Positions 32,459 to 42,123 of a DNA stretch of 64,000 nt are shown here, piece after piece. Both the position numbers and the translations under genes were made by a program. The stretch is from Methylocaldum szegediense (GTDB lineage: Bacteria; Pseudomonadota; Gammaproteobacteria; Methylococcales; Methylococcaceae): contig NZ_OX458333.1 of the NCBI RefSeq assembly GCF_949769195.1, positions 2,666,001 through 2,730,000 on the forward strand, in the 5' to 3' direction. Positions within the stretch are counted from its first letter, which is position 1; the number at the start of each line of letters is the position of its first letter. The notes beneath the pieces are model-generated. The model was given only the letters and a program-made list of their open reading frames with translations. It searched no databases and was not told the origin of the DNA.

Positions 32459-33154
32459 CTATGCCGCCAGAGTCCCGTGATCAATCTGCAACCCGGGCCC
32501 CATGGTGGAAGATACTGTGATTTTCTTCAAATAAACGCCCTTTGACGTAGAAGGCTTAGCCTTCTTAATGTCGGATATCAGAGCCTCGAGATTCTCTTTC
32601 AAGGCCACGACATCAAAGTTCACTTTACCGATCGAACAGTGAATAATGCCGCGTTTATCGGTTCGATAACGGACTTGTCCTCCCTTCGCGTTTCTTACCG
32701 CCGCTGCGACATCTGGAGTCACCGTACCCACTTTCGGGTTCGGCATGAGTCCACGTGGCCCGAGAATCTGACCCAACTGCCCCACGACCCGCATTGCGTC
32801 TGGCGCTGCTATCACAACGTCAAAATTGAGCTCTCCTGCCTTTACTTGAGCAGCCAGATCGTCCATACCGACGATATCCGCCCCGGCTTCTCTCGCCGCA
32901 TCAGCATTCGCACCTTGCGCGAACACCGCTACCCGAACTGTTTTTCCGGTACCATGAGGCAACACGGTAGCACCGCGAACGGCTTGGTCGGACTTCCTCG
33001 GATCAACTCCTAGATTTACGCTAACATCGACCGACTCGACGAACTTTACCGTCGAAAGCTCTTTCAAAACGGCAAAAGCCTCCTCGGCAGTATAGAGCTT
33101 TCCCGCTTGGAGTCTCTCTTTGATCGCCCTCGCACGCTTGCTCAACTTTGCCAT
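32459..33154 (-). CDS. rplA: 50S ribosomal protein L1
   Basis: A 231-residue stalk-base protein with the expected [17 protein letters not shown] start, [19 protein letters not shown], and the binding stretch [15 protein letters not shown] type (here [17 protein letters not shown]). In E. coli it represses its own bicistronic message with rplK. Its start overlaps the rplK stop by one base (TAATG). Confidence 0.99.
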   Translation of the reverse strand: MAKLSKRARAIKERLQAGKLYTAEEAFAVLKELSTVKFVESVDVSVNLGVDPRKSDQAVRGATVLPHGTGKTVRVAVFAQGANADAAREAGADIVGMDDLAAQVKAGELNFDVVIAAPDAMRVVGQLGQILGPRGLMPNPKVGTVTPDVAAAVRNAKGGQVRYRTDKRGIIHCSIGKVNFDVVALKENLEALISDIKKAKPSTSKGVYLKKITVSSTMGPGLQIDHGTLAA

Positions 33155-33585
33155 TAGACCCCCTCCACGTTAAGCCCCATGCTACGCGCGCTGCCGGCGA
33201 TCGTACGAATCGCCGCTTCCATATCCGCCGCGGTCAAATCCGGCCTCTTCATAGCAGCGATTTGGGCCAGCTGCTCACGCGTCACCGTTCCAACTTTATT
33301 GGTATTCGGGTTGCTGCTACCTTTCTCCAAACCAAGCGCCTTTTTCAACAAGACCGAGGCCGGCGGCGTTTTCGTGACGAACGTAAAACTACGGTCGCTA
33401 TATACCGTGATGATGACCGGTATGGGCAATCCTTTTTCCATGCCCTGTGTATGGGCATTGAATGCTTTGCAAAACTCCATGATATTTACGCCCCTTTGAC
33501 CGAGCGCAGGCCCTACAGGAGGACTGGGATTCGCTTCGCCAGCCTTCACCTGAAGCTTGATATAAGCGGTTATTTTCTTTGCCAT
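33154..33585 (-). CDS. rplK: 50S ribosomal protein L11
   Basis: A 143-residue protein of the GTPase-associated centre. The N-terminal domain is [21 protein letters not shown], followed by [14 protein letters not shown], and the C-terminal rRNA-binding domain ends [11 protein letters not shown]. It contacts RelA and the thiopeptide site. It overlaps rplA by one base, so the two are coupled. Confidence 0.99.
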   Translation of the reverse strand: MAKKITAYIKLQVKAGEANPSPPVGPALGQRGVNIMEFCKAFNAHTQGMEKGLPIPVIITVYSDRSFTFVTKTPPASVLLKKALGLEKGSSNPNTNKVGTVTREQLAQIAAMKRPDLTAADMEAAIRTIAGSARSMGLNVEGV

Positions 33586-33663
33586 GAATTACTCCTGGTG
33601 GGTGATTACGCCTTTAGGCTCCCCTACCCGCGGACCACGCGGTGTGGAAACTATGAAAAGCGG

Positions 33664-34197
33664 CTAAGCCTTTTCGACCTGACCGAAATCGAGCTCTACT
33701 GGTGTCGACCGACCGAAAATTAAAACGGATACCCGAAGCTTATTTTTCTCATAATTGACCTCTTCCACCACGCCATTAAAGTCCTTAAAAGGACCTTCAA
33801 TGACTCGCACGACCTCTCCTACCTCAAAGAGCACCTTTGGCTTCGGTTTCGTCGCACCCTCTTCGACCCGACTCAATATCGCTTCGGCCTCCTGATCCGA
33901 TATCGGCGCTGGTCGATCCGAGGTCCCACCGATAAAACCCAGCACGCGCGGAACCTCTTTAACGAGATGCCAGGTTTCGTCGTTCAGCTCCATCTGAACA
34001 AGAACGTATCCCGGAAAGAACTTGCGCTCGCTCTTCCTCTGTTGCCCCATACGCATCTCAACAACCTCTTCCGTGGGAACAAGTATCTTGCCGAAATAAC
34101 GCTCAAGGCCCGACCGCTTAATTCTCTCCTCTAGAGAACGCTTTACCTGGTTCTCGAAATTGGAATACGCATGCACCACGTACCAGCGCAATGCCAT
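33664..34197 (-). CDS. nusG: Transcription antitermination/elongation factor NusG
   Basis: A 177-residue factor. The NGN domain begins [23 protein letters not shown] and includes [12 protein letters not shown], which contacts RNA polymerase; a linker leads to the KOW domain ([22 protein letters not shown]) that binds S10 or Rho. It starts one base after the secE stop. Confidence 0.98.
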   Translation of the reverse strand: MALRWYVVHAYSNFENQVKRSLEERIKRSGLERYFGKILVPTEEVVEMRMGQQRKSERKFFPGYVLVQMELNDETWHLVKEVPRVLGFIGGTSDRPAPISDQEAEAILSRVEEGATKPKPKVLFEVGEVVRVIEGPFKDFNGVVEEVNYEKNKLRVSVLIFGRSTPVELDFGQVEKA

Positions 34198-34198
34198 G

Positions 34199-34576
34199 CT
34201 ACGCTCCCTGACCAGTCAGCTGACTGATCACCCAGAACAGGAACATGTCGAACAGCCACAGCATTAGACCAACCAAGAAAACCAGAGCCACAACGATCAA
34301 TGTTGCCTGAACGGTCTCTTGACGGGTCGGCCACACCACTTTTCTGACCTCAACCCTAGCTTCTTTCAAAAAACCCCAAAAGCTTTTCCCGAGTGGTGTG
34401 GTTAAAATCATTGCGATCGAGGCAATCGACAAACCGACGACACCCAACACCCGATACAACAAAGACTGCTGGGAGAAGTAGTAAAAACCGACTACTCCGG
34501 CGATCAACAAGCCGATTGCGAGCACGAGCTTCGCCGTATCGATAAACGAGGAACCTGACTCTGCTCGAGCAGCCAT
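34199..34576 (-). CDS. secE: Preprotein translocase subunit SecE
   Basis: A 125-residue inner-membrane protein with three helices (about residues 16-34, 42-60 and 95-115), as in E. coli, and the conserved cytoplasmic segment [23 protein letters not shown]. SecE clamps SecY. I start at ATG 34576 (or 34582, two residues longer); an earlier start would run through tRNA-Trp. Confidence 0.94.
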   Translation of the reverse strand: MAARAESGSSFIDTAKLVLAIGLLIAGVVGFYYFSQQSLLYRVLGVVGLSIASIAMILTTPLGKSFWGFLKEARVEVRKVVWPTRQETVQATLIVVALVFLVGLMLWLFDMFLFWVISQLTGQGA

Positions 34577-34618
34577 GAACATTCCAACCAGAAAAAAGAA
34601 GTTATCTTGTAACAAAGA

Positions 34619-34694
34619 TGGCAGGCCAGGAGGGACTCGAACCCCCAACCTGCGGTTTTGGAGACCGCTGCTCTACCAATTGAGCTACTGACCT
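34619..34694 (-). tRNA. tRNA-Trp (anticodon CCA)
   Basis: A 76-nt tRNA. The acceptor arms are AGGTCAG and CTGGCCT, the anticodon loop CTCCAAA gives CCA, the T loop is TTCGAGT, and CCA is encoded. It lies between tuf and secE. Confidence 0.96.
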
Positions 34695-34719
34695 ATATAC
34701 TCTGCCGATTTGATGAGCG

Positions 34720-34741
34720 CCCCGCATTGCTAGATGCGGGG
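34720..34741 (-). repeat. Hairpin between tuf and tRNA-Trp
   Basis: CCCCGCAT/ATGCGGGG, 8 bp, loop of six, starts a few bases past the tuf stop. No T tract follows, so read-through into tRNA-Trp and secE is expected; it may guide 3' processing of tuf mRNA. Confidence 0.5.
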
Positions 34742-34748
34742 ACACACT

Positions 34749-35939
34749 TTACTCCAAAATCTTGGATACGACGCCGGCTCCGACGGTCCGACCGCCTTCA
34801 CGAACCGCAAAGCGCAAACCTTCCTCCATCGCGATCGGCGCAATCAATTTCACCGTGATCTTCACATTGTCACCGGGCATCACCATCTCCACGCCTTCCG
34901 GTAACTCCACCGCTCCCGTCACATCCGTCGTCCGGAAATAAAACTGCGGCCGATAACCGTTGAAAAATGGCGTATGACGTCCACCCTCCTCCTTCGACAA
35001 TACGTAAATCTCCGCCTCAAAATGCGTGTGCGGCGTAATCGTGTTCGGCGCCGCCAAAACCTGACCACGCTCCACTTCTTCCCGCTTGGTGCCACGCAAC
35101 AGCACCCCAACATTGTCTCCCGCTACCCCTTCATCCAGAAGCTTGCGGAACATCTCAACACCCGTACACGTAGTCTTCGTCGTCTCCCGAAGCCCCACAA
35201 TCGAGATCTCATCACCTACCTTGATCTTGCCGCGTTCAATCCGACCCGTCACCACCGTACCACGACCCGAGATCGAAAATACGTCTTCAATCGGCATCAG
35301 GAACGGCTTGTCAACGTCGCGCTTCGGCTCCGGTATGTACGCATCCAGCGCTTCCACCAGCTTCACAATCGCCGGCACCCCAATCTCACTCCGATCCCCT
35401 TCCAACGCCTTCAATGCCGAGCCTCGTACAATCGGTGTGTCGTCCCCCGGAAAATCGTACTTCGACAACAGCTCGCGCACCTCCATCTCAACCAATTCCA
35501 ACAGCTCCGGGTCGTCCACCATGTCCACCTTGTTCAGAAAGACCACGATGTACGGCACACCCACCTGACGCGCCAACAGTATGTGCTCCCGCGTCTGCGG
35601 CATCGGACCGTCCGCTGCCGATACCACCAAAATCGCTCCATCCATCTGCGCCGCACCCGTGATCATGTTCTTCACATAGTCCGCATGCCCAGGGCAATCA
35701 ACATGGGCATAGTGCCGGTTCGGCGACTCATACTCCACATGCGCCGTCGCAATCGTGATACCGCGCGCACGCTCTTCCGGCGCCGCATCAATTTGATCAT
35801 AGGCCTTGAACTCTCCACCAAAGCGCTCCGCTCCCACCTTCGTCAAGGCCGCCGTCAGCGTCGTCTTCCCATGGTCCACATGACCAATCGTCCCCACATT
35901 CACATGCGGCTTCGTGCGCGTAAATTTCTCTTTGGACAT
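34749..35939 (-). CDS. tuf: Elongation factor Tu
   Basis: A 396-residue GTPase that brings aminoacyl-tRNA to the ribosome. G1 is GHVDHGKT, G3 DCPGHAD, G4 NKVD, followed by domains 2 and 3 ending [11 protein letters not shown]. The codon use looks strongly biased, as expected for a very highly expressed gene. It lies between tRNA-Thr and tRNA-Trp, the tufB-type location. Confidence 0.99.
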   Translation of the reverse strand: MSKEKFTRTKPHVNVGTIGHVDHGKTTLTAALTKVGAERFGGEFKAYDQIDAAPEERARGITIATAHVEYESPNRHYAHVDCPGHADYVKNMITGAAQMDGAILVVSAADGPMPQTREHILLARQVGVPYIVVFLNKVDMVDDPELLELVEMEVRELLSKYDFPGDDTPIVRGSALKALEGDRSEIGVPAIVKLVEALDAYIPEPKRDVDKPFLMPIEDVFSISGRGTVVTGRIERGKIKVGDEISIVGLRETTKTTCTGVEMFRKLLDEGVAGDNVGVLLRGTKREEVERGQVLAAPNTITPHTHFEAEIYVLSKEEGGRHTPFFNGYRPQFYFRTTDVTGAVELPEGVEMVMPGDNVKITVKLIAPIAMEEGLRFAVREGGRTVGAGVVSKILE

Positions 35940-35979
35940 CCGCCGATACCCCTTAATCTGATTGCCGATATATCTATAC

Positions 35980-36055
<76 letters not shown>

Positions 36056-36078
36056 AAGAAATCCGCCGCCTATTTTGC

Positions 36079-36152
36079 TGGAGCGGGTGATGGGAATCGA
36101 ACCCACGCCATCAGCTTGGAAGGCTGAGGTTCTACCACTGAACTACACCCGC
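36079..36152 (-). tRNA. tRNA-Gly (anticodon TCC)
   Basis: A 74-nt tRNA. Acceptor arms GCGGGTG and CACCCGC, anticodon loop CTTCCAA gives TCC, T loop TTCGATT, encoded CCA. Confidence 0.96.
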
Positions 36153-36163
36153 ACAAAACCTAA

Positions 36164-36250
<87 letters not shown>

Positions 36251-36266
36251 AAGGGTTAAGGAGTGC

Positions 36267-36295
36267 ATTATTCGGCATTAGATCGCCGGTGTCAA
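36267..36295 (-). promoter_or_regulatory. Sigma70 promoter of the tRNA-Tyr/Gly/Thr-tuf operon
   Basis: Minus strand: -35 TTGACA (36290-36295) is perfect, spacer 17 bp, -10 AATAAT (36267-36272) matches 5 of 6. Transcription should start about 10 bases before tRNA-Tyr. Confidence 0.88.
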
Positions 36296-36308
36296 TATTC
36301 GGCACACA

Positions 36309-36896
36309 TCATCTCTGTGAATCGGTATGGAGACGGGTGGTCACGGCAGACAACTCACCCCGCAAAATGGCAGGAAACAATTCTGTTACCCTGGAAATCG
36401 CGCGACAGATCAACTCCCGCTCGTTGGCGCCGGGGTTACCGAGCACGTACGGCACGACCTCATCGCGATTACCTGGGTGACCGATCCCTATGCGTATGCG
36501 CCAAAATCCAGCTGTCCCCAACTGGTCGATCAGGTCCCTTAGACCGTTATGCCCCCCATGGCCGCCGCCACACTTCAGCCGGACCACACCGGGCGCAAAG
36601 TCCAGTTCGTCATGAGCCACCAGCATCTCCTCGGCAGTGATTTTGTAATACCGGACCAGTGCCGCAACCGATTGACCACTCCGATTCATGAATGTCATCG
36701 GCTTTAACAACAGAACACTGCCGCCTCCGAACTCCAAAGCCGCAACTAAACCTTGGAAACGCCGGTCCTCCCTGAAAACAGCACCATATGTCTCCGCAAT
36801 CTCGTCGACAAACCAAAACCCGGCATTGTGCCGGGTTTTTTCGTATTGAGCGGTCGGATTTCCCAACCCGACAACCAATTTAAACCGGGTACCCAA
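36309..36896 (-). CDS. pth: Peptidyl-tRNA hydrolase
   Basis: A 195-residue enzyme that recycles peptidyl-tRNA released from stalled ribosomes. LVVGLGNPTAQYEKTRHNAGFWF carries catalytic His23, and AHDELDFAPG and GGHGGHNGLRD are the other conserved parts. The start codon is TTG at 36896, four bases after a strong ribosome-binding site GGAGAGG; no ATG fits. It follows rplY by 36 bp. Confidence 0.96.
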   Translation of the reverse strand: MGTRFKLVVGLGNPTAQYEKTRHNAGFWFVDEIAETYGAVFREDRRFQGLVAALEFGGGSVLLLKPMTFMNRSGQSVAALVRYYKITAEEMLVAHDELDFAPGVVRLKCGGGHGGHNGLRDLIDQLGTAGFWRIRIGIGHPGNRDEVVPYVLGNPGANERELICRAISRVTELFPAILRGELSAVTTRLHTDSQR

Positions 36897-36932
36897 CAGC
36901 CTCTCCCGGCCAACTCAACCACCGCCGAAAAA

Positions 36933-37541
36933 CTATTCAGCCGTACTTTCGGACTCTTCGCCAACCTTGCCAGATTGAATCGTCGCCACTGGCAGGTCGT
37001 GTTCAGGCCCCTGCGCAAGAGCGAGAATTTCAACCCCTTCGGCCACTTGCAGATCCGAGAGATGGACCGACTGACCGATATCAACCTGGGCGAGATCAAC
37101 TTCAATGTATTCGGGCAAACGATCCGGGGTGCAAGCCACCTCCACATCAACCAGGTTGTGGGTAACCACGCCACCCTTCTTTACACCAACCGAGGAATCC
37201 TGGTTGATAAAGCGCAAAGGCACGTGGACGCGGATTTTCTCTTTCCCGCTCACCCGCTGAAAATCTAAGTGCATAACAATAGGCTTGCTCGGATGTCTCT
37301 GCAAACCTTTCAAAATGGCTTTTTCTTCCCGACCATCGACCTTAATGGTTAAAACATGGGAATAAATCGCCTCATTTTCCAAGCCCTTCACAACTTTGTT
37401 GTGATCTAGAACCAGCCCAATCGGCTCAGCACCACCGCCATACATTACAGCCGGAACCTTGCCCGCCCGACGCAACCGCCGCGCTTCGCGCTTACCGACG
37501 CCCGCTCTCGATTCCGCCTCAAATATAAAACTGCCTACCAT
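36933..37541 (-). CDS. rplY: 50S ribosomal protein L25 (Ctc type)
   Basis: A 202-residue 5S rRNA-binding protein of the long CTC family, with an N-terminal L25 domain (residues 1-95: SRAGVGKREARRLRRAGKVPAVMYGGG) and a C-terminal TL5-like domain (VKKGGVVTHNLVDVEVACTPDRLPEYIEVDL). I start at ATG 37541, seven bases after GGAG; an ATG at 37574 would add 11 residues. It lies 9 bp or so past the prs stop, in prs-rplY-pth. Confidence 0.95.
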   Translation of the reverse strand: MVGSFIFEAESRAGVGKREARRLRRAGKVPAVMYGGGAEPIGLVLDHNKVVKGLENEAIYSHVLTIKVDGREEKAILKGLQRHPSKPIVMHLDFQRVSGKEKIRVHVPLRFINQDSSVGVKKGGVVTHNLVDVEVACTPDRLPEYIEVDLAQVDIGQSVHLSDLQVAEGVEILALAQGPEHDLPVATIQSGKVGEESESTAE

Positions 37542-37583
37542 CTCTTTCTCCAAAATACTCTTAGCAGTGAACAAAAAAGCGCG

Positions 37584-38537
37584 TCAATCTACATAAAGGG
37601 AACTCACCGATTCGCCGACTGCAATACGACGTATTGTCTCCGCCAGCATCTCGGCAACGCTCAGCTGCCGGATTTTCTGGCACTGCTGGGCATCACGGCG
37701 TAACGGAATCGTATCCGTTACAACCAATTCATCTAGAACCGATTCTTCAATATTCTGTATTGCACGCCCGGACAGCACTGGATGAGTACAATACGCAACC
37801 ACCCGCTGAGCACCATGCTCCTTCAACGCTGCCGCGGCTTGACACAGCGTTCCGGCCGTGTCCACCAGATCATCGATCATGATGCAGGTACGCCCCTCGA
37901 CATCGCCGATGATGTTCATGACCTTGGCTTCGTTTGGCCTCGGTCGGCGCTTGTCGATGATCGCCAAATCAGCATCGTCGAGACGCTTCGCCAATGCCCG
38001 AGCTCTCACCACCCCGCCAACATCGGGGGAAACAACAATCGGATTCTGATATTTCTGCCGCCAAACGTCCCCCAACAAAATCGGTGACGCGTAGACATTG
38101 TCCACAGGGACATCGAAAAAGCCCTGGATCTGATCCGCGTGCAGGTCCACAGTCAATACTCGATCCGCCCCTGCCGCACAAATCATCTTGGCGACCAGCT
38201 TTGCCGTAATAGGCACTCTAGCCGACCTTGTCCGACGATCTTGTCGGGCGTACCCATAGTAAGGGATCACCGCCGTGATCACGGATGCCGACGACCGACG
38301 AAATGCGTCGATCATGACAAGCAGTTCCATGATATTTTCATTGATTGGGGCGCAAGTGGACTGAATCACAAAAACTTCGCGCCCACGGACATTTTCCTCA
38401 ATCTCAACCGCAATTTCGCCGTCCATGAATCTCCCTACGGTCGCCATCCCCAAGCGCATATTCAGCTTACGCACGATACCTTCGGCTAAGGCAGGATTGG
38501 CATTCCCGGAAAACACCATGAACGAGGCGTCTGTCAT
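37584..38537 (-). CDS. prs: Ribose-phosphate pyrophosphokinase
   Basis: A 317-residue enzyme that makes PRPP from ribose-5-phosphate and ATP, feeding nucleotide, histidine and tryptophan synthesis. [30 protein letters not shown] and the PRPP loop [14 protein letters not shown] are visible, with [15 protein letters not shown]. It follows tRNA-Gln, and the order ispE-tRNA-Gln-prs-rplY-pth is common in gammaproteobacteria. Confidence 0.98.
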   Translation of the reverse strand: MTDASFMVFSGNANPALAEGIVRKLNMRLGMATVGRFMDGEIAVEIEENVRGREVFVIQSTCAPINENIMELLVMIDAFRRSSASVITAVIPYYGYARQDRRTRSARVPITAKLVAKMICAAGADRVLTVDLHADQIQGFFDVPVDNVYASPILLGDVWRQKYQNPIVVSPDVGGVVRARALAKRLDDADLAIIDKRRPRPNEAKVMNIIGDVEGRTCIMIDDLVDTAGTLCQAAAALKEHGAQRVVAYCTHPVLSGRAIQNIEESVLDELVVTDTIPLRRDAQQCQKIRQLSVAEMLAETIRRIAVGESVSSLYVD

Positions 38538-38578
38538 TCAAGACACTCCAAGGTCGAGACGTCGAATCGGATTCACTA

Positions 38579-38653
38579 TGGCTGGGGCGCCAGGATTCGA
38601 ACCTGGGAATGCCGGGATCAAAACCCGGTGCCTTACCGCTTGGCTACGCCCCA
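38579..38653 (-). tRNA. tRNA-Gln (anticodon TTG)
   Basis: A 75-nt tRNA. Acceptor arms TGGGGCG and CGCCCCA, anticodon loop TTTTGAT gives TTG, T loop TTCGAAT, encoded CCA. It lies between ispE and prs, likely in the same transcript. With gatCAB present, Gln-tRNA may be formed by amidation. Confidence 0.96.
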
Positions 38654-38675
38654 ATGAACGTCGTTGACGGCCCTT

Positions 38676-39527
38676 TCAGGCCAGTTTCAGCGCCTGATGA
38701 AGCGCAGACCGATTCCGTCCCCGCGCAACAAACACGGACCAGTTGCTCTCCAACGCCACCGCCGCCGCCCGGGCCCCAGCTTCATCAGGAAACGCGGCAA
38801 ACACGCAGGCTCCGGTGCCCGTAAGTTTGGCGCGCGCAAACTGCCCCAGACTGCACAACGCAGCTCTAACTTCCGGGTACAATTCCGAAACTACAGGCAA
38901 ACAATGGTTTTCCTGCTGTCCCGCAAGAAAGTCAGTTATTTTGATCGGTTTATTGTTACGTGTCAAACCAGGAGCCGAAAAAATTTGCGCCGTAGCCACA
39001 TGACAAGCCGGCACCACGACGACGTACCAAGGCTCGGGCGGGTCGAACGGGGCCAATACTTCTCCAACTCCTTCGGCCCACGCAGAACGCCCATTTACGA
39101 AAACGGGAACATCAGCGCCCAACTGCAACCCCAAACCCATCAGGTCTCGCAAAGGCAAATGCGTCTTCCATAAGGCGTTCAAGCCCAGCAGCACCGTTGC
39201 GGCATCCGAACTCCCCCCTCCTAATCCCCCTCCCATAGGTAGATTTTTTTCGATCTCGATATCAACCCCGTATCGAACACCTGTAAACCGGCGCAAAAGA
39301 TGCGCGGTCTTTACCGTGAGATCCTGATCTTCTGGCACCCCGGGAAGCGGCGTCAACAGCCGAATCAGACCGTCCGTCCGGCGATGTAGCGTAATCCAGT
39401 CGTAACGATCAATGAACTGGAACACGGTTTGAAGCAAGTGGTAACCGTCGTCACGACGCCCCACTATCCTAAGCATTAGATTAAGCTTGGCCGGCGCAGG
39501 TAGACGAAGCACTTCCGCATCCGCCAT
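38676..39527 (-). CDS. ispE: 4-diphosphocytidyl-2-C-methyl-D-erythritol kinase
   Basis: A 283-residue GHMP kinase of the non-mevalonate isoprenoid pathway. APAKLNLMLRIVGRRDDGYHLL near the start binds substrate, GGGLGGGSSDAA is the ATP loop, and LTGTGACVFAAF is the third GHMP motif. It begins 3 bp after lolB, so the two are co-transcribed. Confidence 0.97.
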   Translation of the reverse strand: MADAEVLRLPAPAKLNLMLRIVGRRDDGYHLLQTVFQFIDRYDWITLHRRTDGLIRLLTPLPGVPEDQDLTVKTAHLLRRFTGVRYGVDIEIEKNLPMGGGLGGGSSDAATVLLGLNALWKTHLPLRDLMGLGLQLGADVPVFVNGRSAWAEGVGEVLAPFDPPEPWYVVVVPACHVATAQIFSAPGLTRNNKPIKITDFLAGQQENHCLPVVSELYPEVRAALCSLGQFARAKLTGTGACVFAAFPDEAGARAAAVALESNWSVFVARGRNRSALHQALKLA

Positions 39528-39530
39528 TTG

Positions 39531-40112
39531 TCACCCCTTAATGCGCCAGCTATCCGCTACCAATTTCAGCTTCACGTCCTTGCCTTGAATCGCCATCTTC
39601 TGCGGCATGATTCGATCCTCCACAGTCATAAAATTTTGGAACTGAAGGGTCCAACCTGCCTGCCGAAATCCCAACAAGGAACCCGACTCGTTATAGATCG
39701 GCGTATAGGTATGATTCGGATCGGGCAATCCGACAATCCAGTATCGCAGGCTCGACAGAGGCACGATAAAACCGAGCCGCTCCTTTAGCATGGCATCGGG
39801 ATCACGGGACAATTCCGTAACGCCGCCACCTTCGTTAATGTAGATCAAGTCTTTCTGTAAGATGATGGAGACCATACCCTGGCTAAAAGGTCCCGAAACC
39901 CGCAAACGATCTTGATCCGCGTCGTGCTCCCAAAACAGATTGGCCTGCCAGGCGTCGTTCGCGGTCTGCACACCAATTCGCCCTTCTAAGAGCCAGGCTT
40001 TCAAGTCGTAATTCTTGGCTTTCGGATCGAACGCGGGACGCGGCGGTTCTTTCTCGAAAACGGCACACCCAGCTAACGCGATGACCGCCAAAAAAACAAG
40101 AACCCTAAACAA
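39531..40112 (-). CDS. lolB: Outer-membrane lipoprotein receptor LolB
   Basis: A 193-residue lipoprotein that takes lipoproteins from LolA and places them in the outer membrane. The lipobox ALAGC gives lipidated Cys16. WLLEGRIGVQTANDAWQANLFWEHDADQDRLRVSGP is the start of the LolB barrel. The start codon is TTG at 40112, six bases after AAGAAGG; an in-frame stop lies five codons before it, and no ATG or GTG fits. Confidence 0.9.
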   Translation of the reverse strand: MFRVLVFLAVIALAGCAVFEKEPPRPAFDPKAKNYDLKAWLLEGRIGVQTANDAWQANLFWEHDADQDRLRVSGPFSQGMVSIILQKDLIYINEGGGVTELSRDPDAMLKERLGFIVPLSSLRYWIVGLPDPNHTYTPIYNESGSLLGFRQAGWTLQFQNFMTVEDRIMPQKMAIQGKDVKLKLVADSWRIKG

Positions 40113-40149
40113 ACCTGGCCTTCTTTATGTATGAAATGTACACAGTCTG

Positions 40150-41874
40150 CTATTCGAACGCTTCCCGATATTTCGCCCTGATTTTCTTCATGTCCTCATG
40201 CTCTGGATCTTTCTTGAGCGCCTCTTTCCACACCTTCTTCGCTTCCTGATACCGCCCGGACTCCCACAACACCTCCCCCAGATGCGCCCCGATCTCGGGA
40301 TCTTCGACCGACTCATAGGCGCGCCGCAGATAATCCAGTGCTACTTCATAGTTTCCCAACCGGTATTGCAACCAACCGTAACTATCCAGGATCGCGGGAT
40401 CATCGGGCTTGAGCTCGATCGCGCGCTCGAGATATCGCTTGGCTTCCTCCAAACGGTCACCACGATCAGCCAAGGTATAGCCTAAGGCATTAAGCGCGTT
40501 GGGATCGTCCGGATTCTTTTCCAAAACGGCGCGTAAATCTGCTTCCAGACTATCGAGGCGGTCCAGTTGCTCAGCGACCAGAGCACGGGAGTACAGCAAC
40601 TCCATCTGTCCCGGCATCTCTTCCAGACCCTCCGATAGCAAATCGAACGCTGCTTCATAGTCCTTGGTTTTCGACAGCAACTCGGCTTCCAGCAGGTAAA
40701 GCCGCAACGCCTCGTTTGGAAATTGCTTGCGCACCTGGGTCAAACGCTGCCGCGCTTCCGTCACACGGCCGAGATTGATCAACGCGGTAATTGCGTTGAC
40801 CTTGGCATCAAACGCCAAAGGTCCCGATCTGACCCTATCAAACCACTCCAGGGCATGGTGGAGACGGTTCTGCCGCGCCTCAATCAACCCCAAATAGAAA
40901 TACGCCTGCGCTCGCCACTTCGCTACATCCGTCAAATTGAGAAACTCTTTTTTCGCCTTCTCGACCTGCCCAGTCTCCAACAAGAGCGTAGCAAGACCGA
41001 AACGGGCATCATTATTGCTTGGATCCTTCTCTAAAATCCGAACCAGCTCTCTTTCTGCCCCCCGAAAATCCCCCGCTTTCGCCAAAAACTGGGAATAGAT
41101 CAGACGCAAGCGAACATTGTTGGGATCGCTCCCCAGTGCTTTCTGAACCGCCGCCCTGGCGGCGTCGGAATCGCCCATCTGAGACATGACTTGCGCTTGT
41201 AGTAGCCGCGCTCTATTCCAATCGGGTTGCAAAGCCAGGGCTTTTTCCGCTTCTTGCAGCGCAAGCTGATACTCGCCTCTGTTACTGGCCAAAAGCGCAT
41301 AAGCGAAATGCAGTTCGGCAACCTTCGGAAATTCCGTAACCAACCGCTGCATCACTGCCGCCCCTTCTTCCTTCGGGATCTCCGAATCCAACCACTTGAC
41401 TAATTCGATCAGGGTATTCTCCAGGTCCGCGTCGGGAAGACGCAGCAGGGCTCTCAATTGGTCAAGCGCCTCCTCCGTTTTCCCCGCCTTGAGCAGCAGC
41501 AGGGCTGCTATACGACGTGCCGAAATATTTCCCGGATCGCGTTCGCTCCACAATGTAGCCGCTTCCAGGGCTTTTTCGGTATTCTTGAGGTAAAGTCCGA
41601 TTTGAGTCGCGCGCTCAGCGACCTGAGGGTCCTGGGTGCGTCTAGCGGCTTCTAAATAATTGTTCAGAGCAATTTCGTACTGTCCACGTTGGCCCGCCAA
41701 CTCTGCCGCGAGTAGCAAATAGATAATTTCCGAATGCTGGTTTAGCCCCTGGACATCTGCTTGACGGATCCCTTCCAATGATTCCTCAGGATAAGACTGC
41801 GATGAATTAAGGCCCGCGCATCCCGACAGATAGATAGCGCCGACACACGTCAAACAGACCAATCGTTTCGACAC
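40150..41874 (-). CDS. TPR-repeat lipoprotein
   Basis: A 574-residue protein made of tandem tetratricopeptide repeats, for example LAAELAGQRGQYEIALNNYLEA, ALQPDWNRARLLQAQV, YFYLGLIEARQNRLHHALEWFD, ALNALGYTLADRGDRLEEAKRYLERAI and LRRAYESVEDPEIGAHLGEVLW. The type II signal peptide ends at YLSGC. I choose GTG at 41874 because AGGA lies nine bases before it and the signal peptide then has normal size; an earlier start adds some 66 unlikely residues. It is the first gene of the TPR-lolB-ispE run. Homologues adjoin lolB in many Gammaproteobacteria; the partner is unknown. Confidence 0.9.
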   Translation of the reverse strand: MSKRLVCLTCVGAIYLSGCAGLNSSQSYPEESLEGIRQADVQGLNQHSEIIYLLLAAELAGQRGQYEIALNNYLEAARRTQDPQVAERATQIGLYLKNTEKALEAATLWSERDPGNISARRIAALLLLKAGKTEEALDQLRALLRLPDADLENTLIELVKWLDSEIPKEEGAAVMQRLVTEFPKVAELHFAYALLASNRGEYQLALQEAEKALALQPDWNRARLLQAQVMSQMGDSDAARAAVQKALGSDPNNVRLRLIYSQFLAKAGDFRGAERELVRILEKDPSNNDARFGLATLLLETGQVEKAKKEFLNLTDVAKWRAQAYFYLGLIEARQNRLHHALEWFDRVRSGPLAFDAKVNAITALINLGRVTEARQRLTQVRKQFPNEALRLYLLEAELLSKTKDYEAAFDLLSEGLEEMPGQMELLYSRALVAEQLDRLDSLEADLRAVLEKNPDDPNALNALGYTLADRGDRLEEAKRYLERAIELKPDDPAILDSYGWLQYRLGNYEVALDYLRRAYESVEDPEIGAHLGEVLWESGRYQEAKKVWKEALKKDPEHEDMKKIRAKYREAFE

Positions 41875-42123
41875 TGGCAAAATTCCTAAGCCGAAGTTGA
41901 TAAAAAAACTTTGAATGACAATGACAACGCTTTTCTCCCTCCCTCCAAAGAAGGACCATAAACATGTCCGAGCTTTAGATAAAGCGGGGTAAACTGAGTT
42001 TATGAGCCGGCGAGATTGTACGCTGTCCGTGACATGCAACAATAGACCCGAACCTCCGGTATTTGGCCGCATTTGAGGTTTTTCCTTAGAATTATATTTG
42101 GAAAGTCTCAGAAATTTGAGCTC

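Noticed and set aside
41911-41930. Tandem TGTCAT-like repeat upstream of the TPR gene as a Pho box
   Set aside because: The two repeats abut with no 4-bp gap, so they do not fit the Pho box geometry, and the gene has no clear link to phosphate.
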